A DNA stretch of 64,000 nucleotides from Saccopteryx bilineata (GCF_036850765.1 NC_089490.1:288344982-288408981), one strand, 5' to 3'. Numbered from the stretch's first letter, positions 48,338 through 61,450 are shown. Numbers and translations are program-made. The notes: generated by a model not told the origin, from the sequence alone.

Positions 48338-48458
48338 GAGGAGCTGGAAGCATCAACTCCCATATGTGCCTTGACCAGGCAAACCCAGGGTTTCAAACCG
48401 GCGACCTCAGCATTTCCAGGTTGACGCTTTATCCACTGCGCCACCACAGGTCAGGCCT
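48225..48458 (-). mobile_element. tRNA-derived SINE, type C (short)
   Basis: Reverse-complement short SINE: poly(T), long GA tract, 'agcatcaactcccatatgtg', 'aaaccggcgacctcagcatt' and 'gcgccaccacaggtcaggcc'. The target duplication gttcttcctttc is at 48213-48224 and 48459-48470. Confidence 0.92.
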
Positions 48459-50350
48459 GTTCTTCCTTTCTATTGTCCATTAAATAGATGTATGGTTTAT
48501 CAGAACATCTTCTGCTTCTCAGTTTGTGATGGTGCTAACCTGAAGAAACACTAACAACCTTAGATCTATAGTATCATATGATAGGTCATGGTCCAATCTC
48601 ACGGTACATTATTAATTGTTAGGGAAAGTCTTGAAATTTTCTGAATAAAATAGAGGAATGGAGGTCATGTTGAATGATATACTGTAAATCCTCCTCTAAC
48701 AAGGTATATAGTTAGGAAGCTTTCGGGGATCCAATTATCAAAGACATAGCTGGCAGATAGAGAGCTAAGAAAGAGATAAGGAGCTGTCATACCCAGTAGA
48801 TTCCAGATTTCAAACATAACCAACAGTGTGAGGTGGTAATGGAAGTGTCCCACCGGGGTAAGGACACTTGGTGAGGAGGTGGGGGTGTAGAATGAAATCT
48901 TTAGAAAAAATATGGGCATCTAAGTTAAAAAAAAAACTGGATATTTTTGCTTACTTTCTCTGATCACAAGGAAAAACTTCCAATTATATATAAGGTTTAT
49001 GAATTATCTTTCCATTTGAACATTTAAAAGCAAAAATTAAAGAATGAGACATCAGGGAAAATAATTTAGTCTTCTGTGATCGCTTGGGAATTATGGATTA
49101 GTAAAGGTGAAGAGTTCAGCCTGAATTTAGACCCTTAATGTCAGAAGAATTTTTAAAACTCTGTAAAGTAACCAGAAGAAAGTCAAATAATGCACATTAA
49201 AAACAAAAGGGTCTGTACTGCCTTTTTCAGAGAATTTGATGAGATATAAACTTCATGTTTTATGAAAGCACATTTTATGAGGCCAATAGCAATAAATATG
49301 AAGACAGCTATTCCTTGTACTTTTTTATCAATATAGTTAAACATCAGGGTTTTTTTTAACGTTATGAACGTACAATGTGCCGGAAAATTTTGTAATTATC
49401 TAACGGCATTGGAAAACTTAGGAGAAATTGAAATAGTAGCATTGTCCAGAAAAAGATGAACTTAATAGCATTCCAAAAACATGCCCTACCAAAATTAAGA
49501 TATAATAGAAGTAAAACAGTGATTCATCACCTCCATCTTTTTCTGCATTGAGGTTTGGTGTGCTTAAGACACACATACACAGAGCACTGCATTTTCTGTT
49601 CCTTACACAACAGAAATATAGTTTAGGAAGGTGGAAGACACATTTATTAAGATAAGAAATTCTCAATAAAATATTGTAGTAGATAATAAAATCTACAGAG
49701 GATGGAACAAGTCAGAGAAACTATACATTAGTCATGTCAGATTGTTTAGGTTCTATCGTTTTATTCCCAGTGACTTGACATTTATCATTTCTAGAAACTC
49801 AACAGCAATAAAGCCGGGGTCACTCAGATTAATTCACAACTGAAGTAATCTTCAGCTGTGCCAAAGCTGGATCACTTATGATGTACTATGTAATTACACT
49901 GACAACATCTTCTAGGTGCCCTACTTTTGACGCATATGAAACATCTTAATGGTACTTCCTGTACAACAAAGATTAAGAAATAAAACAAGTGACAAGATAT
50001 TGTTTGCAGAGTCAATCAAAAGATATACTTGCATATTCATCATATATGCATGATATGCTTAACAAAACAACTTTGTTCTCATGGTAAAGGAGAAAATTGC
50101 ATGTAGTAAACTAAGGTGGAATTTTAGTACATAGATTCTATAACTTCTTAAAAATTATGATTTTTGTTAACTCCAATGTAAAAGTATCTGTTACTCAGTT
50201 ATAGTCTAAGTAAGCATCCTCTCAGTAACTATGTTGTTTAAAAGATTAGCCTTTGATTATTATGACTCACTGGATGTGTGTGTGGCAAGAGCATTAATTA
50301 GTACCTAAGGACAAAAAAGTGTCTTTTTTTTAGGGGGGAGGTATTTGTTG

Positions 50351-50351
<1 letters not shown>

Positions 50352-50381
<30 letters not shown>
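50352..50381. repeat. (GT)n microsatellite at a SINE tail
   Basis: About 14 GT units at the tail end of the antisense type B SINE. Confidence 0.93.
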
Positions 50382-50382
<1 letters not shown>

Positions 50383-50685
50383 CAGAGACAGAGAGAGAGT
50401 CAGAGAGAGGGACAGACAGACAGAAAGGGAGAGAGATGAGAAGCATCAATTCTTTGTTGAAGCTCCTTAGTTGTTCATTGATTGCTTTCTCATACGTGCC
50501 TTGCCCGGGGGTATACAGCAGAAAGAGTGACACCTTGCTCAAGCCAGTGAACTTGGGCTCAAGCTGGTGAGCCTTGCTCAAAGCAGATAAACCTGTGCTC
50601 AAGCTGGCAACCATGGGACTTCGAACCTGGGTCCTCTGCATCCCAGTCCTATACACTCTATCCACTGAGCCAAAGCCTGATCAGG
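50352..50685 (-). mobile_element. tRNA-derived SINE, type B
   Basis: Reverse-complement type B whose tail is replaced by a (GT)n microsatellite at 50352-50381. It then reads 'gacagagacagagagagagt', 'ttgttcattgattgctttct' and head complement 'gagccaaagcctgatcaggc'. The flanks aggacaaaaaa / aagacaaaaaa may be an imperfect target duplication. Confidence 0.88.
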
Positions 50686-51479
50686 CAAGACAAAAAAATA
50701 TTCAATCTATTTTTTTTCTCTTTTTTATGAAAAAAATGTCTTAGTATTGACTTAAAAAACATAAAAAAATATTATATTAACAAAATATAAATTAATGTTA
50801 TAATTTACTATGAAATAAAGATTATAGGACCTGATATATATATATTAAGTAAATAAATGAATTATACAAATCTGTAAAAACATTCAGCAATAATAATAGC
50901 TAAAAAAAGAGAAAATAATCCATTGTAAATTCCATTTGACATACATTTTGTTTTATGCTTTTATAGTAATAATTAAAGATTCTCAAAAACCATATAAATG
51001 AAAAGTGAATGAATGTTCAGCTTCACTTAAAATTTATCTATAAGTAACTAATTTACAGATCATTATTAATTAAAAATACTAGTCTTAGAAGTACTGGAAG
51101 GTCTAATTAGAAATTATTGCAAATTATTAAGAATGCTAAATAATTTTAAGAACTTGAAAACTTTAACTAATTACTTGAAGTATTACATTTGTATTTAAAC
51201 TTTAGAAAATAAATGCATATTAACACAAACTTTTAATTCAATGATTGAATTCACACATTAACTTCTTCAAGTAGTAATCCTCCATGTTTGTATGTGTGTC
51301 TATGAGAGTTACCATCTAATCACATAGAAATAAAATGTGGCCTTATCAATATTTTTTGGTTTAATTAATTAATAAACATAACAGCATTTGGAGTGATTTC
51401 ATTTTATCTTAAAAATTAATAAGGAAATGAAAGCAAGAAACACAGCTGTGTGAGTAAAATTAAACTTTGCATAAATGAT

Positions 51480-51690
51480 ATACCTGTTATGGCCTCTTAT
51501 TAACTCTGTGTCTTTAGGCAAAATGATTATCTTTTGTTTTCTAATCTGTGAAACTGAGATAATGATAATACATAAGTATAATTATATTATCATTTTTATT
51601 ATTACACATACCTACCTTGTAGATTTGTGTTTGAAATGTCACATACAATAATGCATGAAACTCAGTAAGTAATATCTATTATTAGTAGTT
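51480..51690 (+). repeat. MIR remnant
   Basis: 'taactctgtgtctttaggca', 'ctaatctgtgaaactgagat', 'cctaccttgtagatttgtgt' and 'atgcatgaaactcagtaagt' follow MIR order in the plus orientation. Confidence 0.65.
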
Positions 51691-52281
51691 TATTTTAAAT
51701 ATTTGCAAATAATCTTTATATCTATATTATAATATTTTTCTATAGGAACGGCAATAATCAACAAGAAACTGCTAATAGAGGTGTGGAAGAGAAAGAAGGG
51801 AGGTATTAAAAAGTTCTGAAAAGCCATGGTAATTTTAACTAAAACATTTTCTCATGTCTTGAAAATTGAGATTCAAGAATAAAATATTTTGTTATTTGAA
51901 GAATATTTTATGCCCTCTATATCCTTAAAAGCCTGAAGCTTTGTGTACTTTCAATAAGCCCAAATTAAAGTGATTCAAAAATAATCCACAAGAAAGAATT
52001 ATCTTGATAAAAATGTTGGATTCAAGCTGCATTTTAGTAAAGCATACTTAGCATACAGTGAATGGAATTCCTCAATAATGGCAGAGAATTCCATTCCTGT
52101 GCATTCATAGAATGACTCTAAGATGAACAAATTTTTGGAAGTGTCAAGTATTTGCACCAAGAGTTTTACTGTATTGGCAAAATTACTTCACTTTTTAAAC
52201 AGGTTAAAATTTCCCAGTCTAGATTTTAATTAACCATATACGTGAGTATGAATTGCCAGGGACAAACTATCCAGTATGTTA

Positions 52282-53722
52282 CAGTGGTACCTTGAGATAC
52301 ATTTGTTCTGTAACCGAGCTCGTAAGTCAGTCAACTCGTATATCAAACAAATTTCTCCCATTTAAAATAACTGAAATAAATTTAATCTGTTCCAGCCCTG
52401 TGAAACATCCCCAAACCATCCTAAATTATGAAAAAATACATGTTTTTAATTAAGAAACACACATGTAAATTTTACCAATGCATAAGAAAATATATGAAAT
52501 AAAAGAAAAAAAGTGTTATTTAGTACTGTACTCTTACCTTGGAGACAGACGAGCGCAAGTAATGGAGGGAGGGAGGAAGGGATGCAGGCACTGTAGACAC
52601 GTAAACTAAAACTGCACTTTCTTAACACTAAATGTAAACTAAAACTGCATTTTCTTTACTTTATATAAAACTAAAACTGCACTTTTTTACTTAAAATGAA
52701 ACCACAAAAACTTAATTGTAACAAACTATAGAAATGATCCCTGAAAGTATAGTCTTAATAGAACTACCTTATGACCCAGCAATCCCTCTACTGGGTATAT
52801 ACCCCAAAACCTCAGAAACATTGATACGTGAAGACACATGTAGCCCCATGTTCATTGCAGCACTGTTCACAGTGGCCAAGACATGGAAACAACCAAAAAG
52901 CCCTTCAATAGAAGACTGGATAAAGAAGATGTGGCACATATACACTATGGAATACTACTCAGCCATAAGAAATGATGACATCAGATCATTTATAGCAAAA
53001 TGGTGGGATCTTGATAACATTATAAGGAGTGAAATAAGCAAATCAGAAAAAAACAAGAACTACATGATTCCATACATTGGTGGAACATAAAAATGAGACT
53101 AAGAGTCATGGACAAGAGTGTGGTGGTTACCAAGGGTGGGGGGGGAGGGAGGACATGGGAGGGAGGGAGGGAGAGAGTTAGGGGGAGGGGGAGGGGCACA
53201 GAGAACTAGATGGAGGGTGACGGAGGACAATCTGACTTTGGGCGAGGGGTTTGCAACATAATTTGATGACAAAATAACCTAGACATGTTTTCTTTGAATA
53301 TATGTACCCTGATTTATTAATGTCATCCCATTACCATTAATAAAAATTTATTAAAAAAAAAAAAAAAAAAACTTAATTGTAAAAAAATGTACTTTCTTAA
53401 CTTTAAACTTAACCTAAGCTTAACATTACGTATTTTTTATTTAATCATCACCTGTTTTTGCCTTTTTGGCTGCACTTTCAGCACTTTCACTTGCAGGACT
53501 TTTGAATAAAAAAATCTATCCAAAGAGGTTTGCTTTTGCCTGCTTTTTAAAATGTTACAAAAATGTGACAAACAAGTGTCATTAAAAAGTGCTGAAGCAC
53601 GACCAGTTGATTCCCACTCGTATCTCGGAATTTCACTCGGATCTCGAACAAAAATATGGACCGAGTCACAGCTCGTATCTTAAAAAAGTATGTTGGTCTC
53701 TTCGTATCTCAAGGTACCACTT
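52282..53722. mobile_element. Tc1/mariner-type (Tigger-like) MITE interrupted by an L1
   Basis: The left terminus cagtggtaccttgagatac and right terminus 'gtatctcaaggtaccactt' are inverted copies next to TA dinucleotides, as in the Tc1/mariner superfamily. Subterminal 'gagctcgtaagtcagtcaac' and 'cagctcgtatcttaaaaaag' are also related. Three internal copies of 'aaactaaaactgcacttt'-like sequence lie at about 52603-52690. Without the L1 at 52722-53366 the element is about 800 bp and has no coding capacity. Confidence 0.8.
52722..53366 (+). mobile_element. Young 5'-truncated L1, nested
   Basis: Carries the last ~115 codons of L1 ORF2 in one open frame ending at about 53090 (motifs YDPAIPLLGIYP, FIAALFTVAKTW, WIKKMWHIYTMEYYSAI, IPYIGGT). 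A 3' UTR with a G-rich purine tract at 53133-53197 follows, then poly(A). The target duplication aaaaacttaattgtaa is at 52706-52721 and about 53367-53382. The intact frame and clean poly(A) point to a recent insertion. Confidence 0.93.
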
Positions 53723-54149
53723 ATATTAGATTAAGTTCTATAAATCCTGTTTAATGATAGCAATATTTTTTTTCTCAGAGCATTGAGAAATTATATCTTC
53801 TAAACTCTTTAGTTCTGAGCTGCCAAACACAACAGTAAACTTTAGGGGTAGATACTGCCTTGTCCTTTTAAAATTCTTTGGATATGAGGCTAATTGTTAA
53901 ACCTCCCAATAACTCAGATTATTAATATTTAATTCAACTACACTTTTTAATAGTCTCCTTCGTGGAATGATGAAAGAAACAAAACAAACAAAACACTGTA
54001 TTTACCCTGATGGTATATTTAGTCTAGGAAGGGAGGATGATGTGGTTTATAATAAGAAATATCTTTAGATCCGTGTTTCTGACACAGAGTTCTTAAAGCC
54101 CCATGAGAGCTTCAAAGAATTATTTTTTATGTTAATAAGGTGATTTTTG

Positions 54150-54690
54150 TATCATACCTAAGTTTGGAGGCTGGCTGCAAAAAGACCCACCCATGTGATT
54201 AAAAAGCAGGAGTGCAGAGATCAGGATTGGTGAGAATGGGAAGGTGCTGGGTGGTGCGTTGGGAGAGAAAATAGAAGATCTGCACTCTTTCCCCATACCT
54301 TGCTCTAGCATTGTATCCTTTTTTAATAAACTGATGATCTAGTCTAGTGAGTAAAATGTTTCTGAGTCCTGCAAGCCACTCTAACAACTTAATGAAACTA
54401 AAAGAAGGGGGAGGGGGGTGAGAACCTCTGATATATAGCCAGGTCAAAAGCAAAGATGACCTGGGCTTGTGACTGGTGTCTGAAGTGAAAGAACAACATC
54501 ATGTAGGACTGAGTCCTCATCCTATGGAAATGGAGTCTGTCTCTGGGCAAGTAGCATTAGAATTGTTTATTGTAGGGCACTGCGCTGGTATTCAGAGAAT
54601 AACTAGATGGTATGGGGGAGCTTCTCACCCCCTAATGCCACATTGGAATTGGCTCCAAGAACACATATTAAAGAAGTAGACATTAATTGA
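54150..54690 (+). repeat. Ancient LTR-like repeat
   Basis: 'ttttaataaactgatgatct', 'gtttctgagtcctgcaagcc', 'ggtgtctgaagtgaaagaac', 'gggcactgcgctggtattca' and 'ccacattggaattggctcca' keep the order of an old mammalian repeat with an AATAAA signal that I recall as LTR-derived. I cannot name the family. Confidence 0.4.
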
Positions 54691-56149
54691 ACAATCATAC
54701 AGAGTAAAATTGCAAAGTAACATCAGCAGGTACACAAGTCTTCACTTTTTAGGCTTTTAGCTGAGAATCTGAGCTGTGTCAACTATGATGTTGGGTCTGT
54801 GAGGTCAGCTTAGCAGAAAACATTATAAATAGAAGCAGTCATATGACAAAGTAAATATAACCATAATCTCTTGCCTTCCCTTTATTTATTTTTGTTCAAT
54901 CACTCTCACTATGATTGATCAACTTTAATATTAGATATTGAGGTGACATATATATATTTACAATATAAAGCAAATATCAATTGTATTATCAAATGTAAAC
55001 TCTCCACAAACTTCTGCTTTACAATTTTTACTATTTGTTTTCCCTTTTTTATTTTATATATCACAGGAAAATATAATCATATCACATAAGAGACAGCCCA
55101 GCTTCCTGAACTTTCAAACTATCTCACATGTGTTACTGTTAGTTTCAAAGATCACAACACACAAGATGTAATATATTTTTTCTTTGTCTCTTATCATTCT
55201 TTAACTTTCTTTAATGAGGGTAAGCATCGTCTTTACTGCTAATTTTTGAAAAATAGACTGTCTGATGTCAAATTAATTTCCCAAAATCTAGGATTGAAAT
55301 CAGAAATTCCAGTATATTATATTAGTTGGTACTTCAATCCTGACGCAAAATGAAGACTTCTCTTTTCTTTCACTTACTTCCAAACCAATCTGGGCCAAGC
55401 AAATGGAACTTCGATTCGGGATATGGATGGCTTGATAAGCTTTGTTTTGTTTCATCTTCTAGTTTCCACGAGTGTTCTCCCTCACCATAGGAGGCAAAAA
55501 AGCTAGGGGATTGGGTTTTTCTTACTTGTGTGGATAGTTTTTGCCTCTCCAGGGCTGAATCTGGTGGCAATTTTAAGGGGCTCTTGGAAGCTTCTCTTAC
55601 TACAGACCCCTGACAAAAGCATTGCCTCTACTTGGATGTGACATCCTCCTTATCCTCTGCATCTCCAAGCTGTCTATTCCACAGAGTATCACTTTGAAGA
55701 AAATCTCTGTCAGGACTTAAAATACCTCTGTTGTCTGTTATTACTTTAGAAACAGAAAATGTTTCCTCTGTCTTCCTCTTTCTCAAGATGCTTTAATATT
55801 TTTAAGCATGAGAAAAGGAAAACATGTTCTGGGAAAATGTATTAGACTTTATTATTAGCCCATGTTGAAGGAACCAGACCTGAGAATACAGAGAAGGCAG
55901 TCCCAACCCTTATTTTTATTATATGAGGGCTCAGTATGGCTTCTCCAAGAATTCTTCCACACAAAATTATCCCTCCATTCCACACTCCATAAAAAGTGTT
56001 TAAAAAGAATAAAAATAGCCTTGTTGCAATTGAAGGTTTTAAGCATCTAAAATGCATCCTGACATTTCTATTGAAAATTCTAAAAAGTTTTCTAGGACCA
56101 TAGTAGGCTATGTGGTATAGATTTTATTTTAGTGTCAGTGGGAACTTTA

Positions 56150-57440
56150 GCACTAATCTATTGTCATATCTGTAAACCTTCTCCCTCCTCTGCTCCAGTT
56201 TCAACTGAGGTGATCTTTTTCTCTGACTCCTCTTATTAAATTCCAGCAATTTCTAAGTATTGTGCTATTCATTGAAGAGTCTCTATACTCTACATTAAAT
56301 ACTTTCTCACAATTGAGATACTCCTAAGAAGCCACAAACTGCTCATATTTGATCACATTACAAAATTTCCCCTTGTTCCCAGTTGTGATTCTAGCCAGCC
56401 TCTTAATTTTCTTTTCCTCTTCCAAGAGAACTTCTCAAAGATAGTCACTGTTACCCATTCTTACCTGATAACCACTCCACAGGAAGCTTTAATCTGGTAT
56501 TTGAACCCACCATGCTATTTAAAACAGTTTCCCCGGAGATCTTCATGACATCTTTGTCCCTAAATCCAGTAACAACTTTTAAGCAGCATTGAACACTCTT
56601 GTTCATTTCATCTTTACTGAAGCACATTTCTCCTTAAAGTCTGTGACACTATCCTGAAATCCTTCCAACTCACATCTTTCTTCATCTTAGCTTCTTTTGT
56701 TGATATTCTCAAAGAGAATTTGGGTAATTAATTCTCAAATTTGGCAGCATATTGGCATAATGTAAAAGTTTTATAAAATAAATAAAATGGCTGCCCAAGG
56801 GGTTATAATGTAATTGTTCTGAGTTTAGACCTGAACAGCAGAATTGAATAAATTGCCTCTTGTTTTACTTTGCAATCATGATCAAGAACCCATATCTCAG
56901 GTTGTCTTTATCCAGGCTTTTTTCTTCTTATGAACTTCATCAAATCCTTGAGTTCATTTTCTATCTTTATGCTAAAACATTTTTATATTTTAGTTCCAGC
57001 CTGTACACATATTTTGAGTTTCAAATGTGACAATGAATTATCTGATTTCTGTACTTCATTTGGATTTCTCTCAGGCATCTCAGCCTACACATAGTCAAAA
57101 CTGAGCTCATAGACATGCGATGTACCCAGAAAAAGACCTCTTCTAATATTCACTGTCTCGGCAAGTAGTCTTACAATTTCTCCAGTTCCAAAACTAGAAC
57201 CTTCTTTTTATAGCAAATTTACTACTATTATTGATTGTTTACATCTTAAAATAACAAACATATTGTTATTTTAACCATCCATGTCACTATCATTTATTAA
57301 GTAGCTCACAGTGTTTACTTGTATTATTACAATTGTCTACTAACTGGCTTCCACGTGACTGCTCTTCCCACCCTTCCCTCACTTCACTTGCTTTTCTGTG
57401 CTGCATGGTAAGGATAGAAGGGGTCAAAGAGATCATGTCT
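56150..57440 (+). mobile_element. L2 (CR1-clade) ORF2 remnant, diverged
   Basis: 'aagcagcattgaacactctt' sits where L2 encodes the SAAFDT-type reverse transcriptase motif. Further along are 'tcaaaactgagctcatagac' and 'ctggcttccacgtgactgct', in L2 order. There are many stops and it is very old. Boundaries are uncertain and recognition is from memory. Confidence 0.45.
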
Positions 57441-57566
57441 GTCATTCTCAGGTAAATCTTTCATTCTTTCTTTTGTGGAGAAGACTGTTAGTAGAAAATG
57501 CTTAAACTTAGAAAATTCTATAACTATTATTGCAAAGAAAACAAATAAATTTTAAAATAGATAGTA

Positions 57567-57915
57567 GGCCCTGGCCAGTTAGCTCAGCGGTAGAGCGACA
57601 GCCCAGCATGTGGAAGTCCCAGGTTCGATTCACACAGGAGAAGTGCCCATCTGCTTCTCCACCCCTCCCCCTCTCCTTCCTCTCTGTCTCTCTTTTCCCC
57701 TCCCACAGTCAAGGCTCCATTGGAGCAAAGTTGGCGCGGGTGCTAGACACAATGGTTCAGTGGTCTCCACCTCAGGTGCTAGAATGGCTCCGGCTGCAAC
57801 AGAGCAACATCCCAGATGGGCAGAGCACCACCCCTGGTGGGCATGCTGGGTGGATCCTGGCTGTTGCATGCGGGAGAGTGTCTGATTGCCTCCCCGCTTC
57901 TAGCTTTGGAAAAAA
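57567..57915 (+). mobile_element. tRNA-derived SINE, type A, small deletion after box B
   Basis: The head 'ggccctggccagttagctca' is followed by box B 'ggttcgattc' joined directly to 'cacaggag'. This removes 12 bases that in other copies complete the tRNA-like 3' side. The target duplication aaaatagatagta is at 57554-57566 and 57916-57928. Confidence 0.92.
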
Positions 57916-57969
57916 AAAATAGATAGTACTCTTTAAGTAGAATAGACACCTAATAAATTATAGTAACAA

Positions 57970-58110
57970 TAGCAATCATTCTTATCTGTTTCTATTTCTC
58001 AGGCACTTTTCTAAACACTGGATAAGATTATTCCTTATTAACTACATTAGACTCACATTAAGACAATGAGATAGATATTATTTTAACTCTCAATCAAGGA
58101 GAGTAGTCTT
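57970..58110 (-). repeat. MIR remnant, partial
   Basis: 'ctcaggcacttttctaaaca' followed by 'aagacaatgagatagatatt' resembles the 3' part of reverse-complement MIR. Confidence 0.5.
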
Positions 58111-58810
58111 ACAATAAGTAAGACTTACAGAGCCCTAATAATGACTTATAGAGAGCCCTAATAAATGTTTAATAATTGAGTTAGACAGGAAGGAAAAGAA
58201 GATGTAAGCCTTTATGTTTAGTATGTATAATATCTGTGGAAAGAACTCCCACATGGCTGATTTCAAGCCAATGTAACATCACTGAGTGCTGATTTGGGAG
58301 AACTACACAACTGGTCTGAGCTAGCTTCAGCATACCATCTACCAGACTACAAATAAGAAATTGAAAAGTATACAACTGGTTACTCCTGGGCAACAAGTTA
58401 ACATAATAAGTTTTTAAAAATGCAAATAATTCAACTTTTTCTTAAATACACTATACTGATGAATGCAAATGCCAACTAATGGTTAATTGAGTTGGTTAGA
58501 TAGACTTGGTAAAGGTTTCTTTATTGAGTGCCTATAGAGCAAAATCAACGAAGATATAGAGAAAAGAGAATTAGAAGATGTAAAACTATTCTGGGAAAAG
58601 GATATAACTCTAAAGATAAAATGACTCCTGCCTCTGCATCCAAGAAAAAAGAAAAATGTATTACACTTCTTTCTGTTCTAATTCTTCCATCCTATTACAT
58701 AGCTCTCAGCTTTCTAGTTCAAATTTCTATGTTTAATACTATAGTTCTACAAATGTGTAGACGGAGTAACCATGAATCTATATATTTCTTTGCAAAGCTA
58801 ATGATTCTTT

Positions 58811-59196
58811 TTTTTTTTTTTTTTTTTTTTTTTTGTATTTTTCTGAAGCTGGAAACTGCGAGGCAGTCAGACAGACTCCCGCATGTGTCCGACCGGGATC
58901 CACCCGGCATGCAGACCAGGGGGTGATGCTTTGCCCATCTGGGGCGTCACTCTGCTGCAACCAGAGCCATTCTAGCACCTGAGGCAGAGGCCACAGAGCC
59001 ATCCTCAGCACCCGGGGCCAACTTTGCTCCAATGGAGACTTGGCTGCAGAGGGGAAGAGAGAGACAGAGAGGAAGGAGAAGGGGAGGGGTGGAGAAGCAG
59101 ATGGGCGCCTCTCCTGTGTACCCTGGTGGGGAATCCAACCTGGTACTCCCACACGCCAGGCCTACGCTCTACCACTGAGCCAACCAGCAAGGGCCA
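58811..59196 (-). mobile_element. tRNA-derived SINE, type A, young copy
   Basis: Reverse-complement type A with a long poly(T) run, 'ttctgaagctggaaactgcg' and head complement 'gagccaaccagcaagggcc'. The target duplication aatgattcttt is at 58800-58810 and 59197-59207. Confidence 0.93.
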
Positions 59197-59656
59197 AATG
59201 ATTCTTTAGAACATTATTTTTTCAAGAAATTTCATTGAAAATCCCAACCAAACCAATTCCCAGTGAGCTATGAAAAACAACCCACAAATATTACCTAATA
59301 ATTGACAGAACAATAAGTATATTTAATTTTCAAAAACCATCTATTTTTAATGAATGTGATTTATATACTAACCATTATCACAATTACATAATAGTAAACA
59401 TGATAAAGATCTTGGCAGGAGTTCACACCATTTACATGAACAATAACTTTCCATTGTTCATCTATTTAATATTTTCTTAAGACCCCCGTTATATATAAAC
59501 CTTTCTTTTGTCTTTGTCTAATTTCTGATCCATCCAATAAAATCTAGGAGATAGATAATTCTCAATGATAATTGCAAAATTATTTCACAATACAATATGC
59601 CACATTAAGTTTTATTCCAAATTATAAGTAAATTTAGCACCTTACAAACAAAGCTT

Positions 59657-59790
59657 TTGAAAAATGTTTGGAATTGAAATATACATGGGAATATTTATTC
59701 ACCCAAAGCTTTAATTTCTCATATTGAAAAATGTTTGGAATTGAAATATACATGGGAATATTTATTCACCCAAAGCTTTAATTTCTCATA
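59657..59790. repeat. Perfect 67-bp tandem duplication
   Basis: Two adjacent copies, 59657-59723 and 59724-59790, beginning ttgaaaaatgtttggaattg and ending 'ctttaatttctcata'. I see no difference between them. It is not a known repeat and not tied to any transposon boundary I can find. Confidence 0.97.
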
Positions 59791-61089
59791 GGTAATTTTT
59801 GAAACATTAGGAAGATAGTCTAAAATATTAAATTTGAGAATAGCCTTCCCACATAGTATTTTGGTTTCTTTTATCCAAACTAATTTTTTCACTAATAACT
59901 AATTTATTGCTATGCAAATTATTTCTGACTATCCATCACATATTCATGCATCATGTATATATAAAATGGTTTAAATTTTTCTAATTGAATATATTTTATT
60001 ATTTAAATACTCCTTATCTCTTCTTATTTTATTGCTTATGCCTAAAATGTTTTATTTGCCCACTATTCCTCATCTCCTTTTGCATAAATTTTATTCCCCA
60101 TTTTTTCAAGGACAACTTCAAGTCATTTTTGATGATTTTTTTTCTTGTTTAAACTTCTATCTTTTTCACAATTCTTTAAATAATACATCATGTTTTTCCA
60201 AAGGTCTAAAATATTTTAGTACACATTTGCTCTAATATTGTCTAACTCTTACAGGTTTCAGAAATCAGTGTCAATATAATTTCCTTTAAAATCCTCTTAT
60301 ATCCTCTCTATAATTTTGGGAGCCTGTCTTATACATTTATATATTATTATGTAATAGGTTTATTGTTTATTTTACTTCAGATAGTATAATTGCCTATTAA
60401 CAATTTCCCGTTATAAAAGAGGTGCTGGAAGGAAGAGATTAAATTTTTTATCCCCTTTATATAGTACAAAATATTAATATAGACTGCTTTGCATTTATAC
60501 TTCAATAAAACTAGCAATCAATTCAACATTATTCATTGAATGATATAATTTATTTTCTTTAGTGTTTGTTCATAAAATGGATTTCTTATGTACAAAATGC
60601 TTTATTTTTATGGTTTTCTTATTACTTATAATCTGTTTAACTTTTTTGTAAAAATACTTTAAAATTTTAATTTATTTTCTTATATGAATACCTAGACCAG
60701 TTATAAGGCAAGGTAAAATACAACAATTTAAAATGGGAAGTAAGTGGTGACTTTATGATGCCTTCAAATCTATGATTAGAAATTATCATGACTGTTAGAA
60801 GTCTATGTACAGATTGGGAAAAATGTAGACTTACCGTTTGTGAATATGGGAAAACAGAGTTTATTCTTATATTATTATTTATTAATTATTGTATTATTTT
60901 TCATACAAACAACTGTAAACCTACTTTTGCTCCACCCTGCATTAAAGTTTTGAGGTGATTAGGTTTAAAGTTCTCCTAATGACTTGGTTCATAGTCTTTC
61001 TGGATTCCTAGTATCTAAAATTTAGAGAGTTATGAGTTATATCTTCTCTAATCTTCCTGATTTTCTCTCTGCCTCAGACCTATTTTTAT

Positions 61090-61450
61090 TACATCTACAT
61101 TTACATCTGTCAGAAATGTTTCTTTGACTCTGACTTTAAGGATCCCTAAATTTTGTACCAACGTCTGTTCATCTCCACACAAATTTTAGCACATCGACAG
61201 AGAAACCAACTTTCTACTTAAATTATTTCTTTACATCTTACATATCTTTGAACCTCATGTATAACCAAGTCCTTTCTATTCTGCTACTAAAATCTCTCTC
61301 AATTCTGCTTCTGCGTATCTATTCTAAACTACTGCCCTTGATCTGTTTCACATCTGAGCTCTTCTTCAGACTTGACTAAGGTATCAAATTTGTTTCCTAA
61401 CATTCTGAAATAAAATATCACCCCTCTACTCAAAAACACACAGTGATATA
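61090..61450 (+). mobile_element. L2 3' remnant, diverged
   Basis: 'aagtcctttctattctgcta', 'tctctctcaattctgcttct' and 'catctgagctcttcttcaga' run in the order of the L2 3' region, followed by 'cctctactcaaaaacacaca'. Ancient; edges approximate. Confidence 0.4.

Noticed and set aside
52734..53090. 118-codon frame as a host gene
   Set aside because: Motifs WIKKMWHIYTMEYY and FIAALFTVAKTW identify it as the end of L1 ORF2 in a 5'-truncated insertion.
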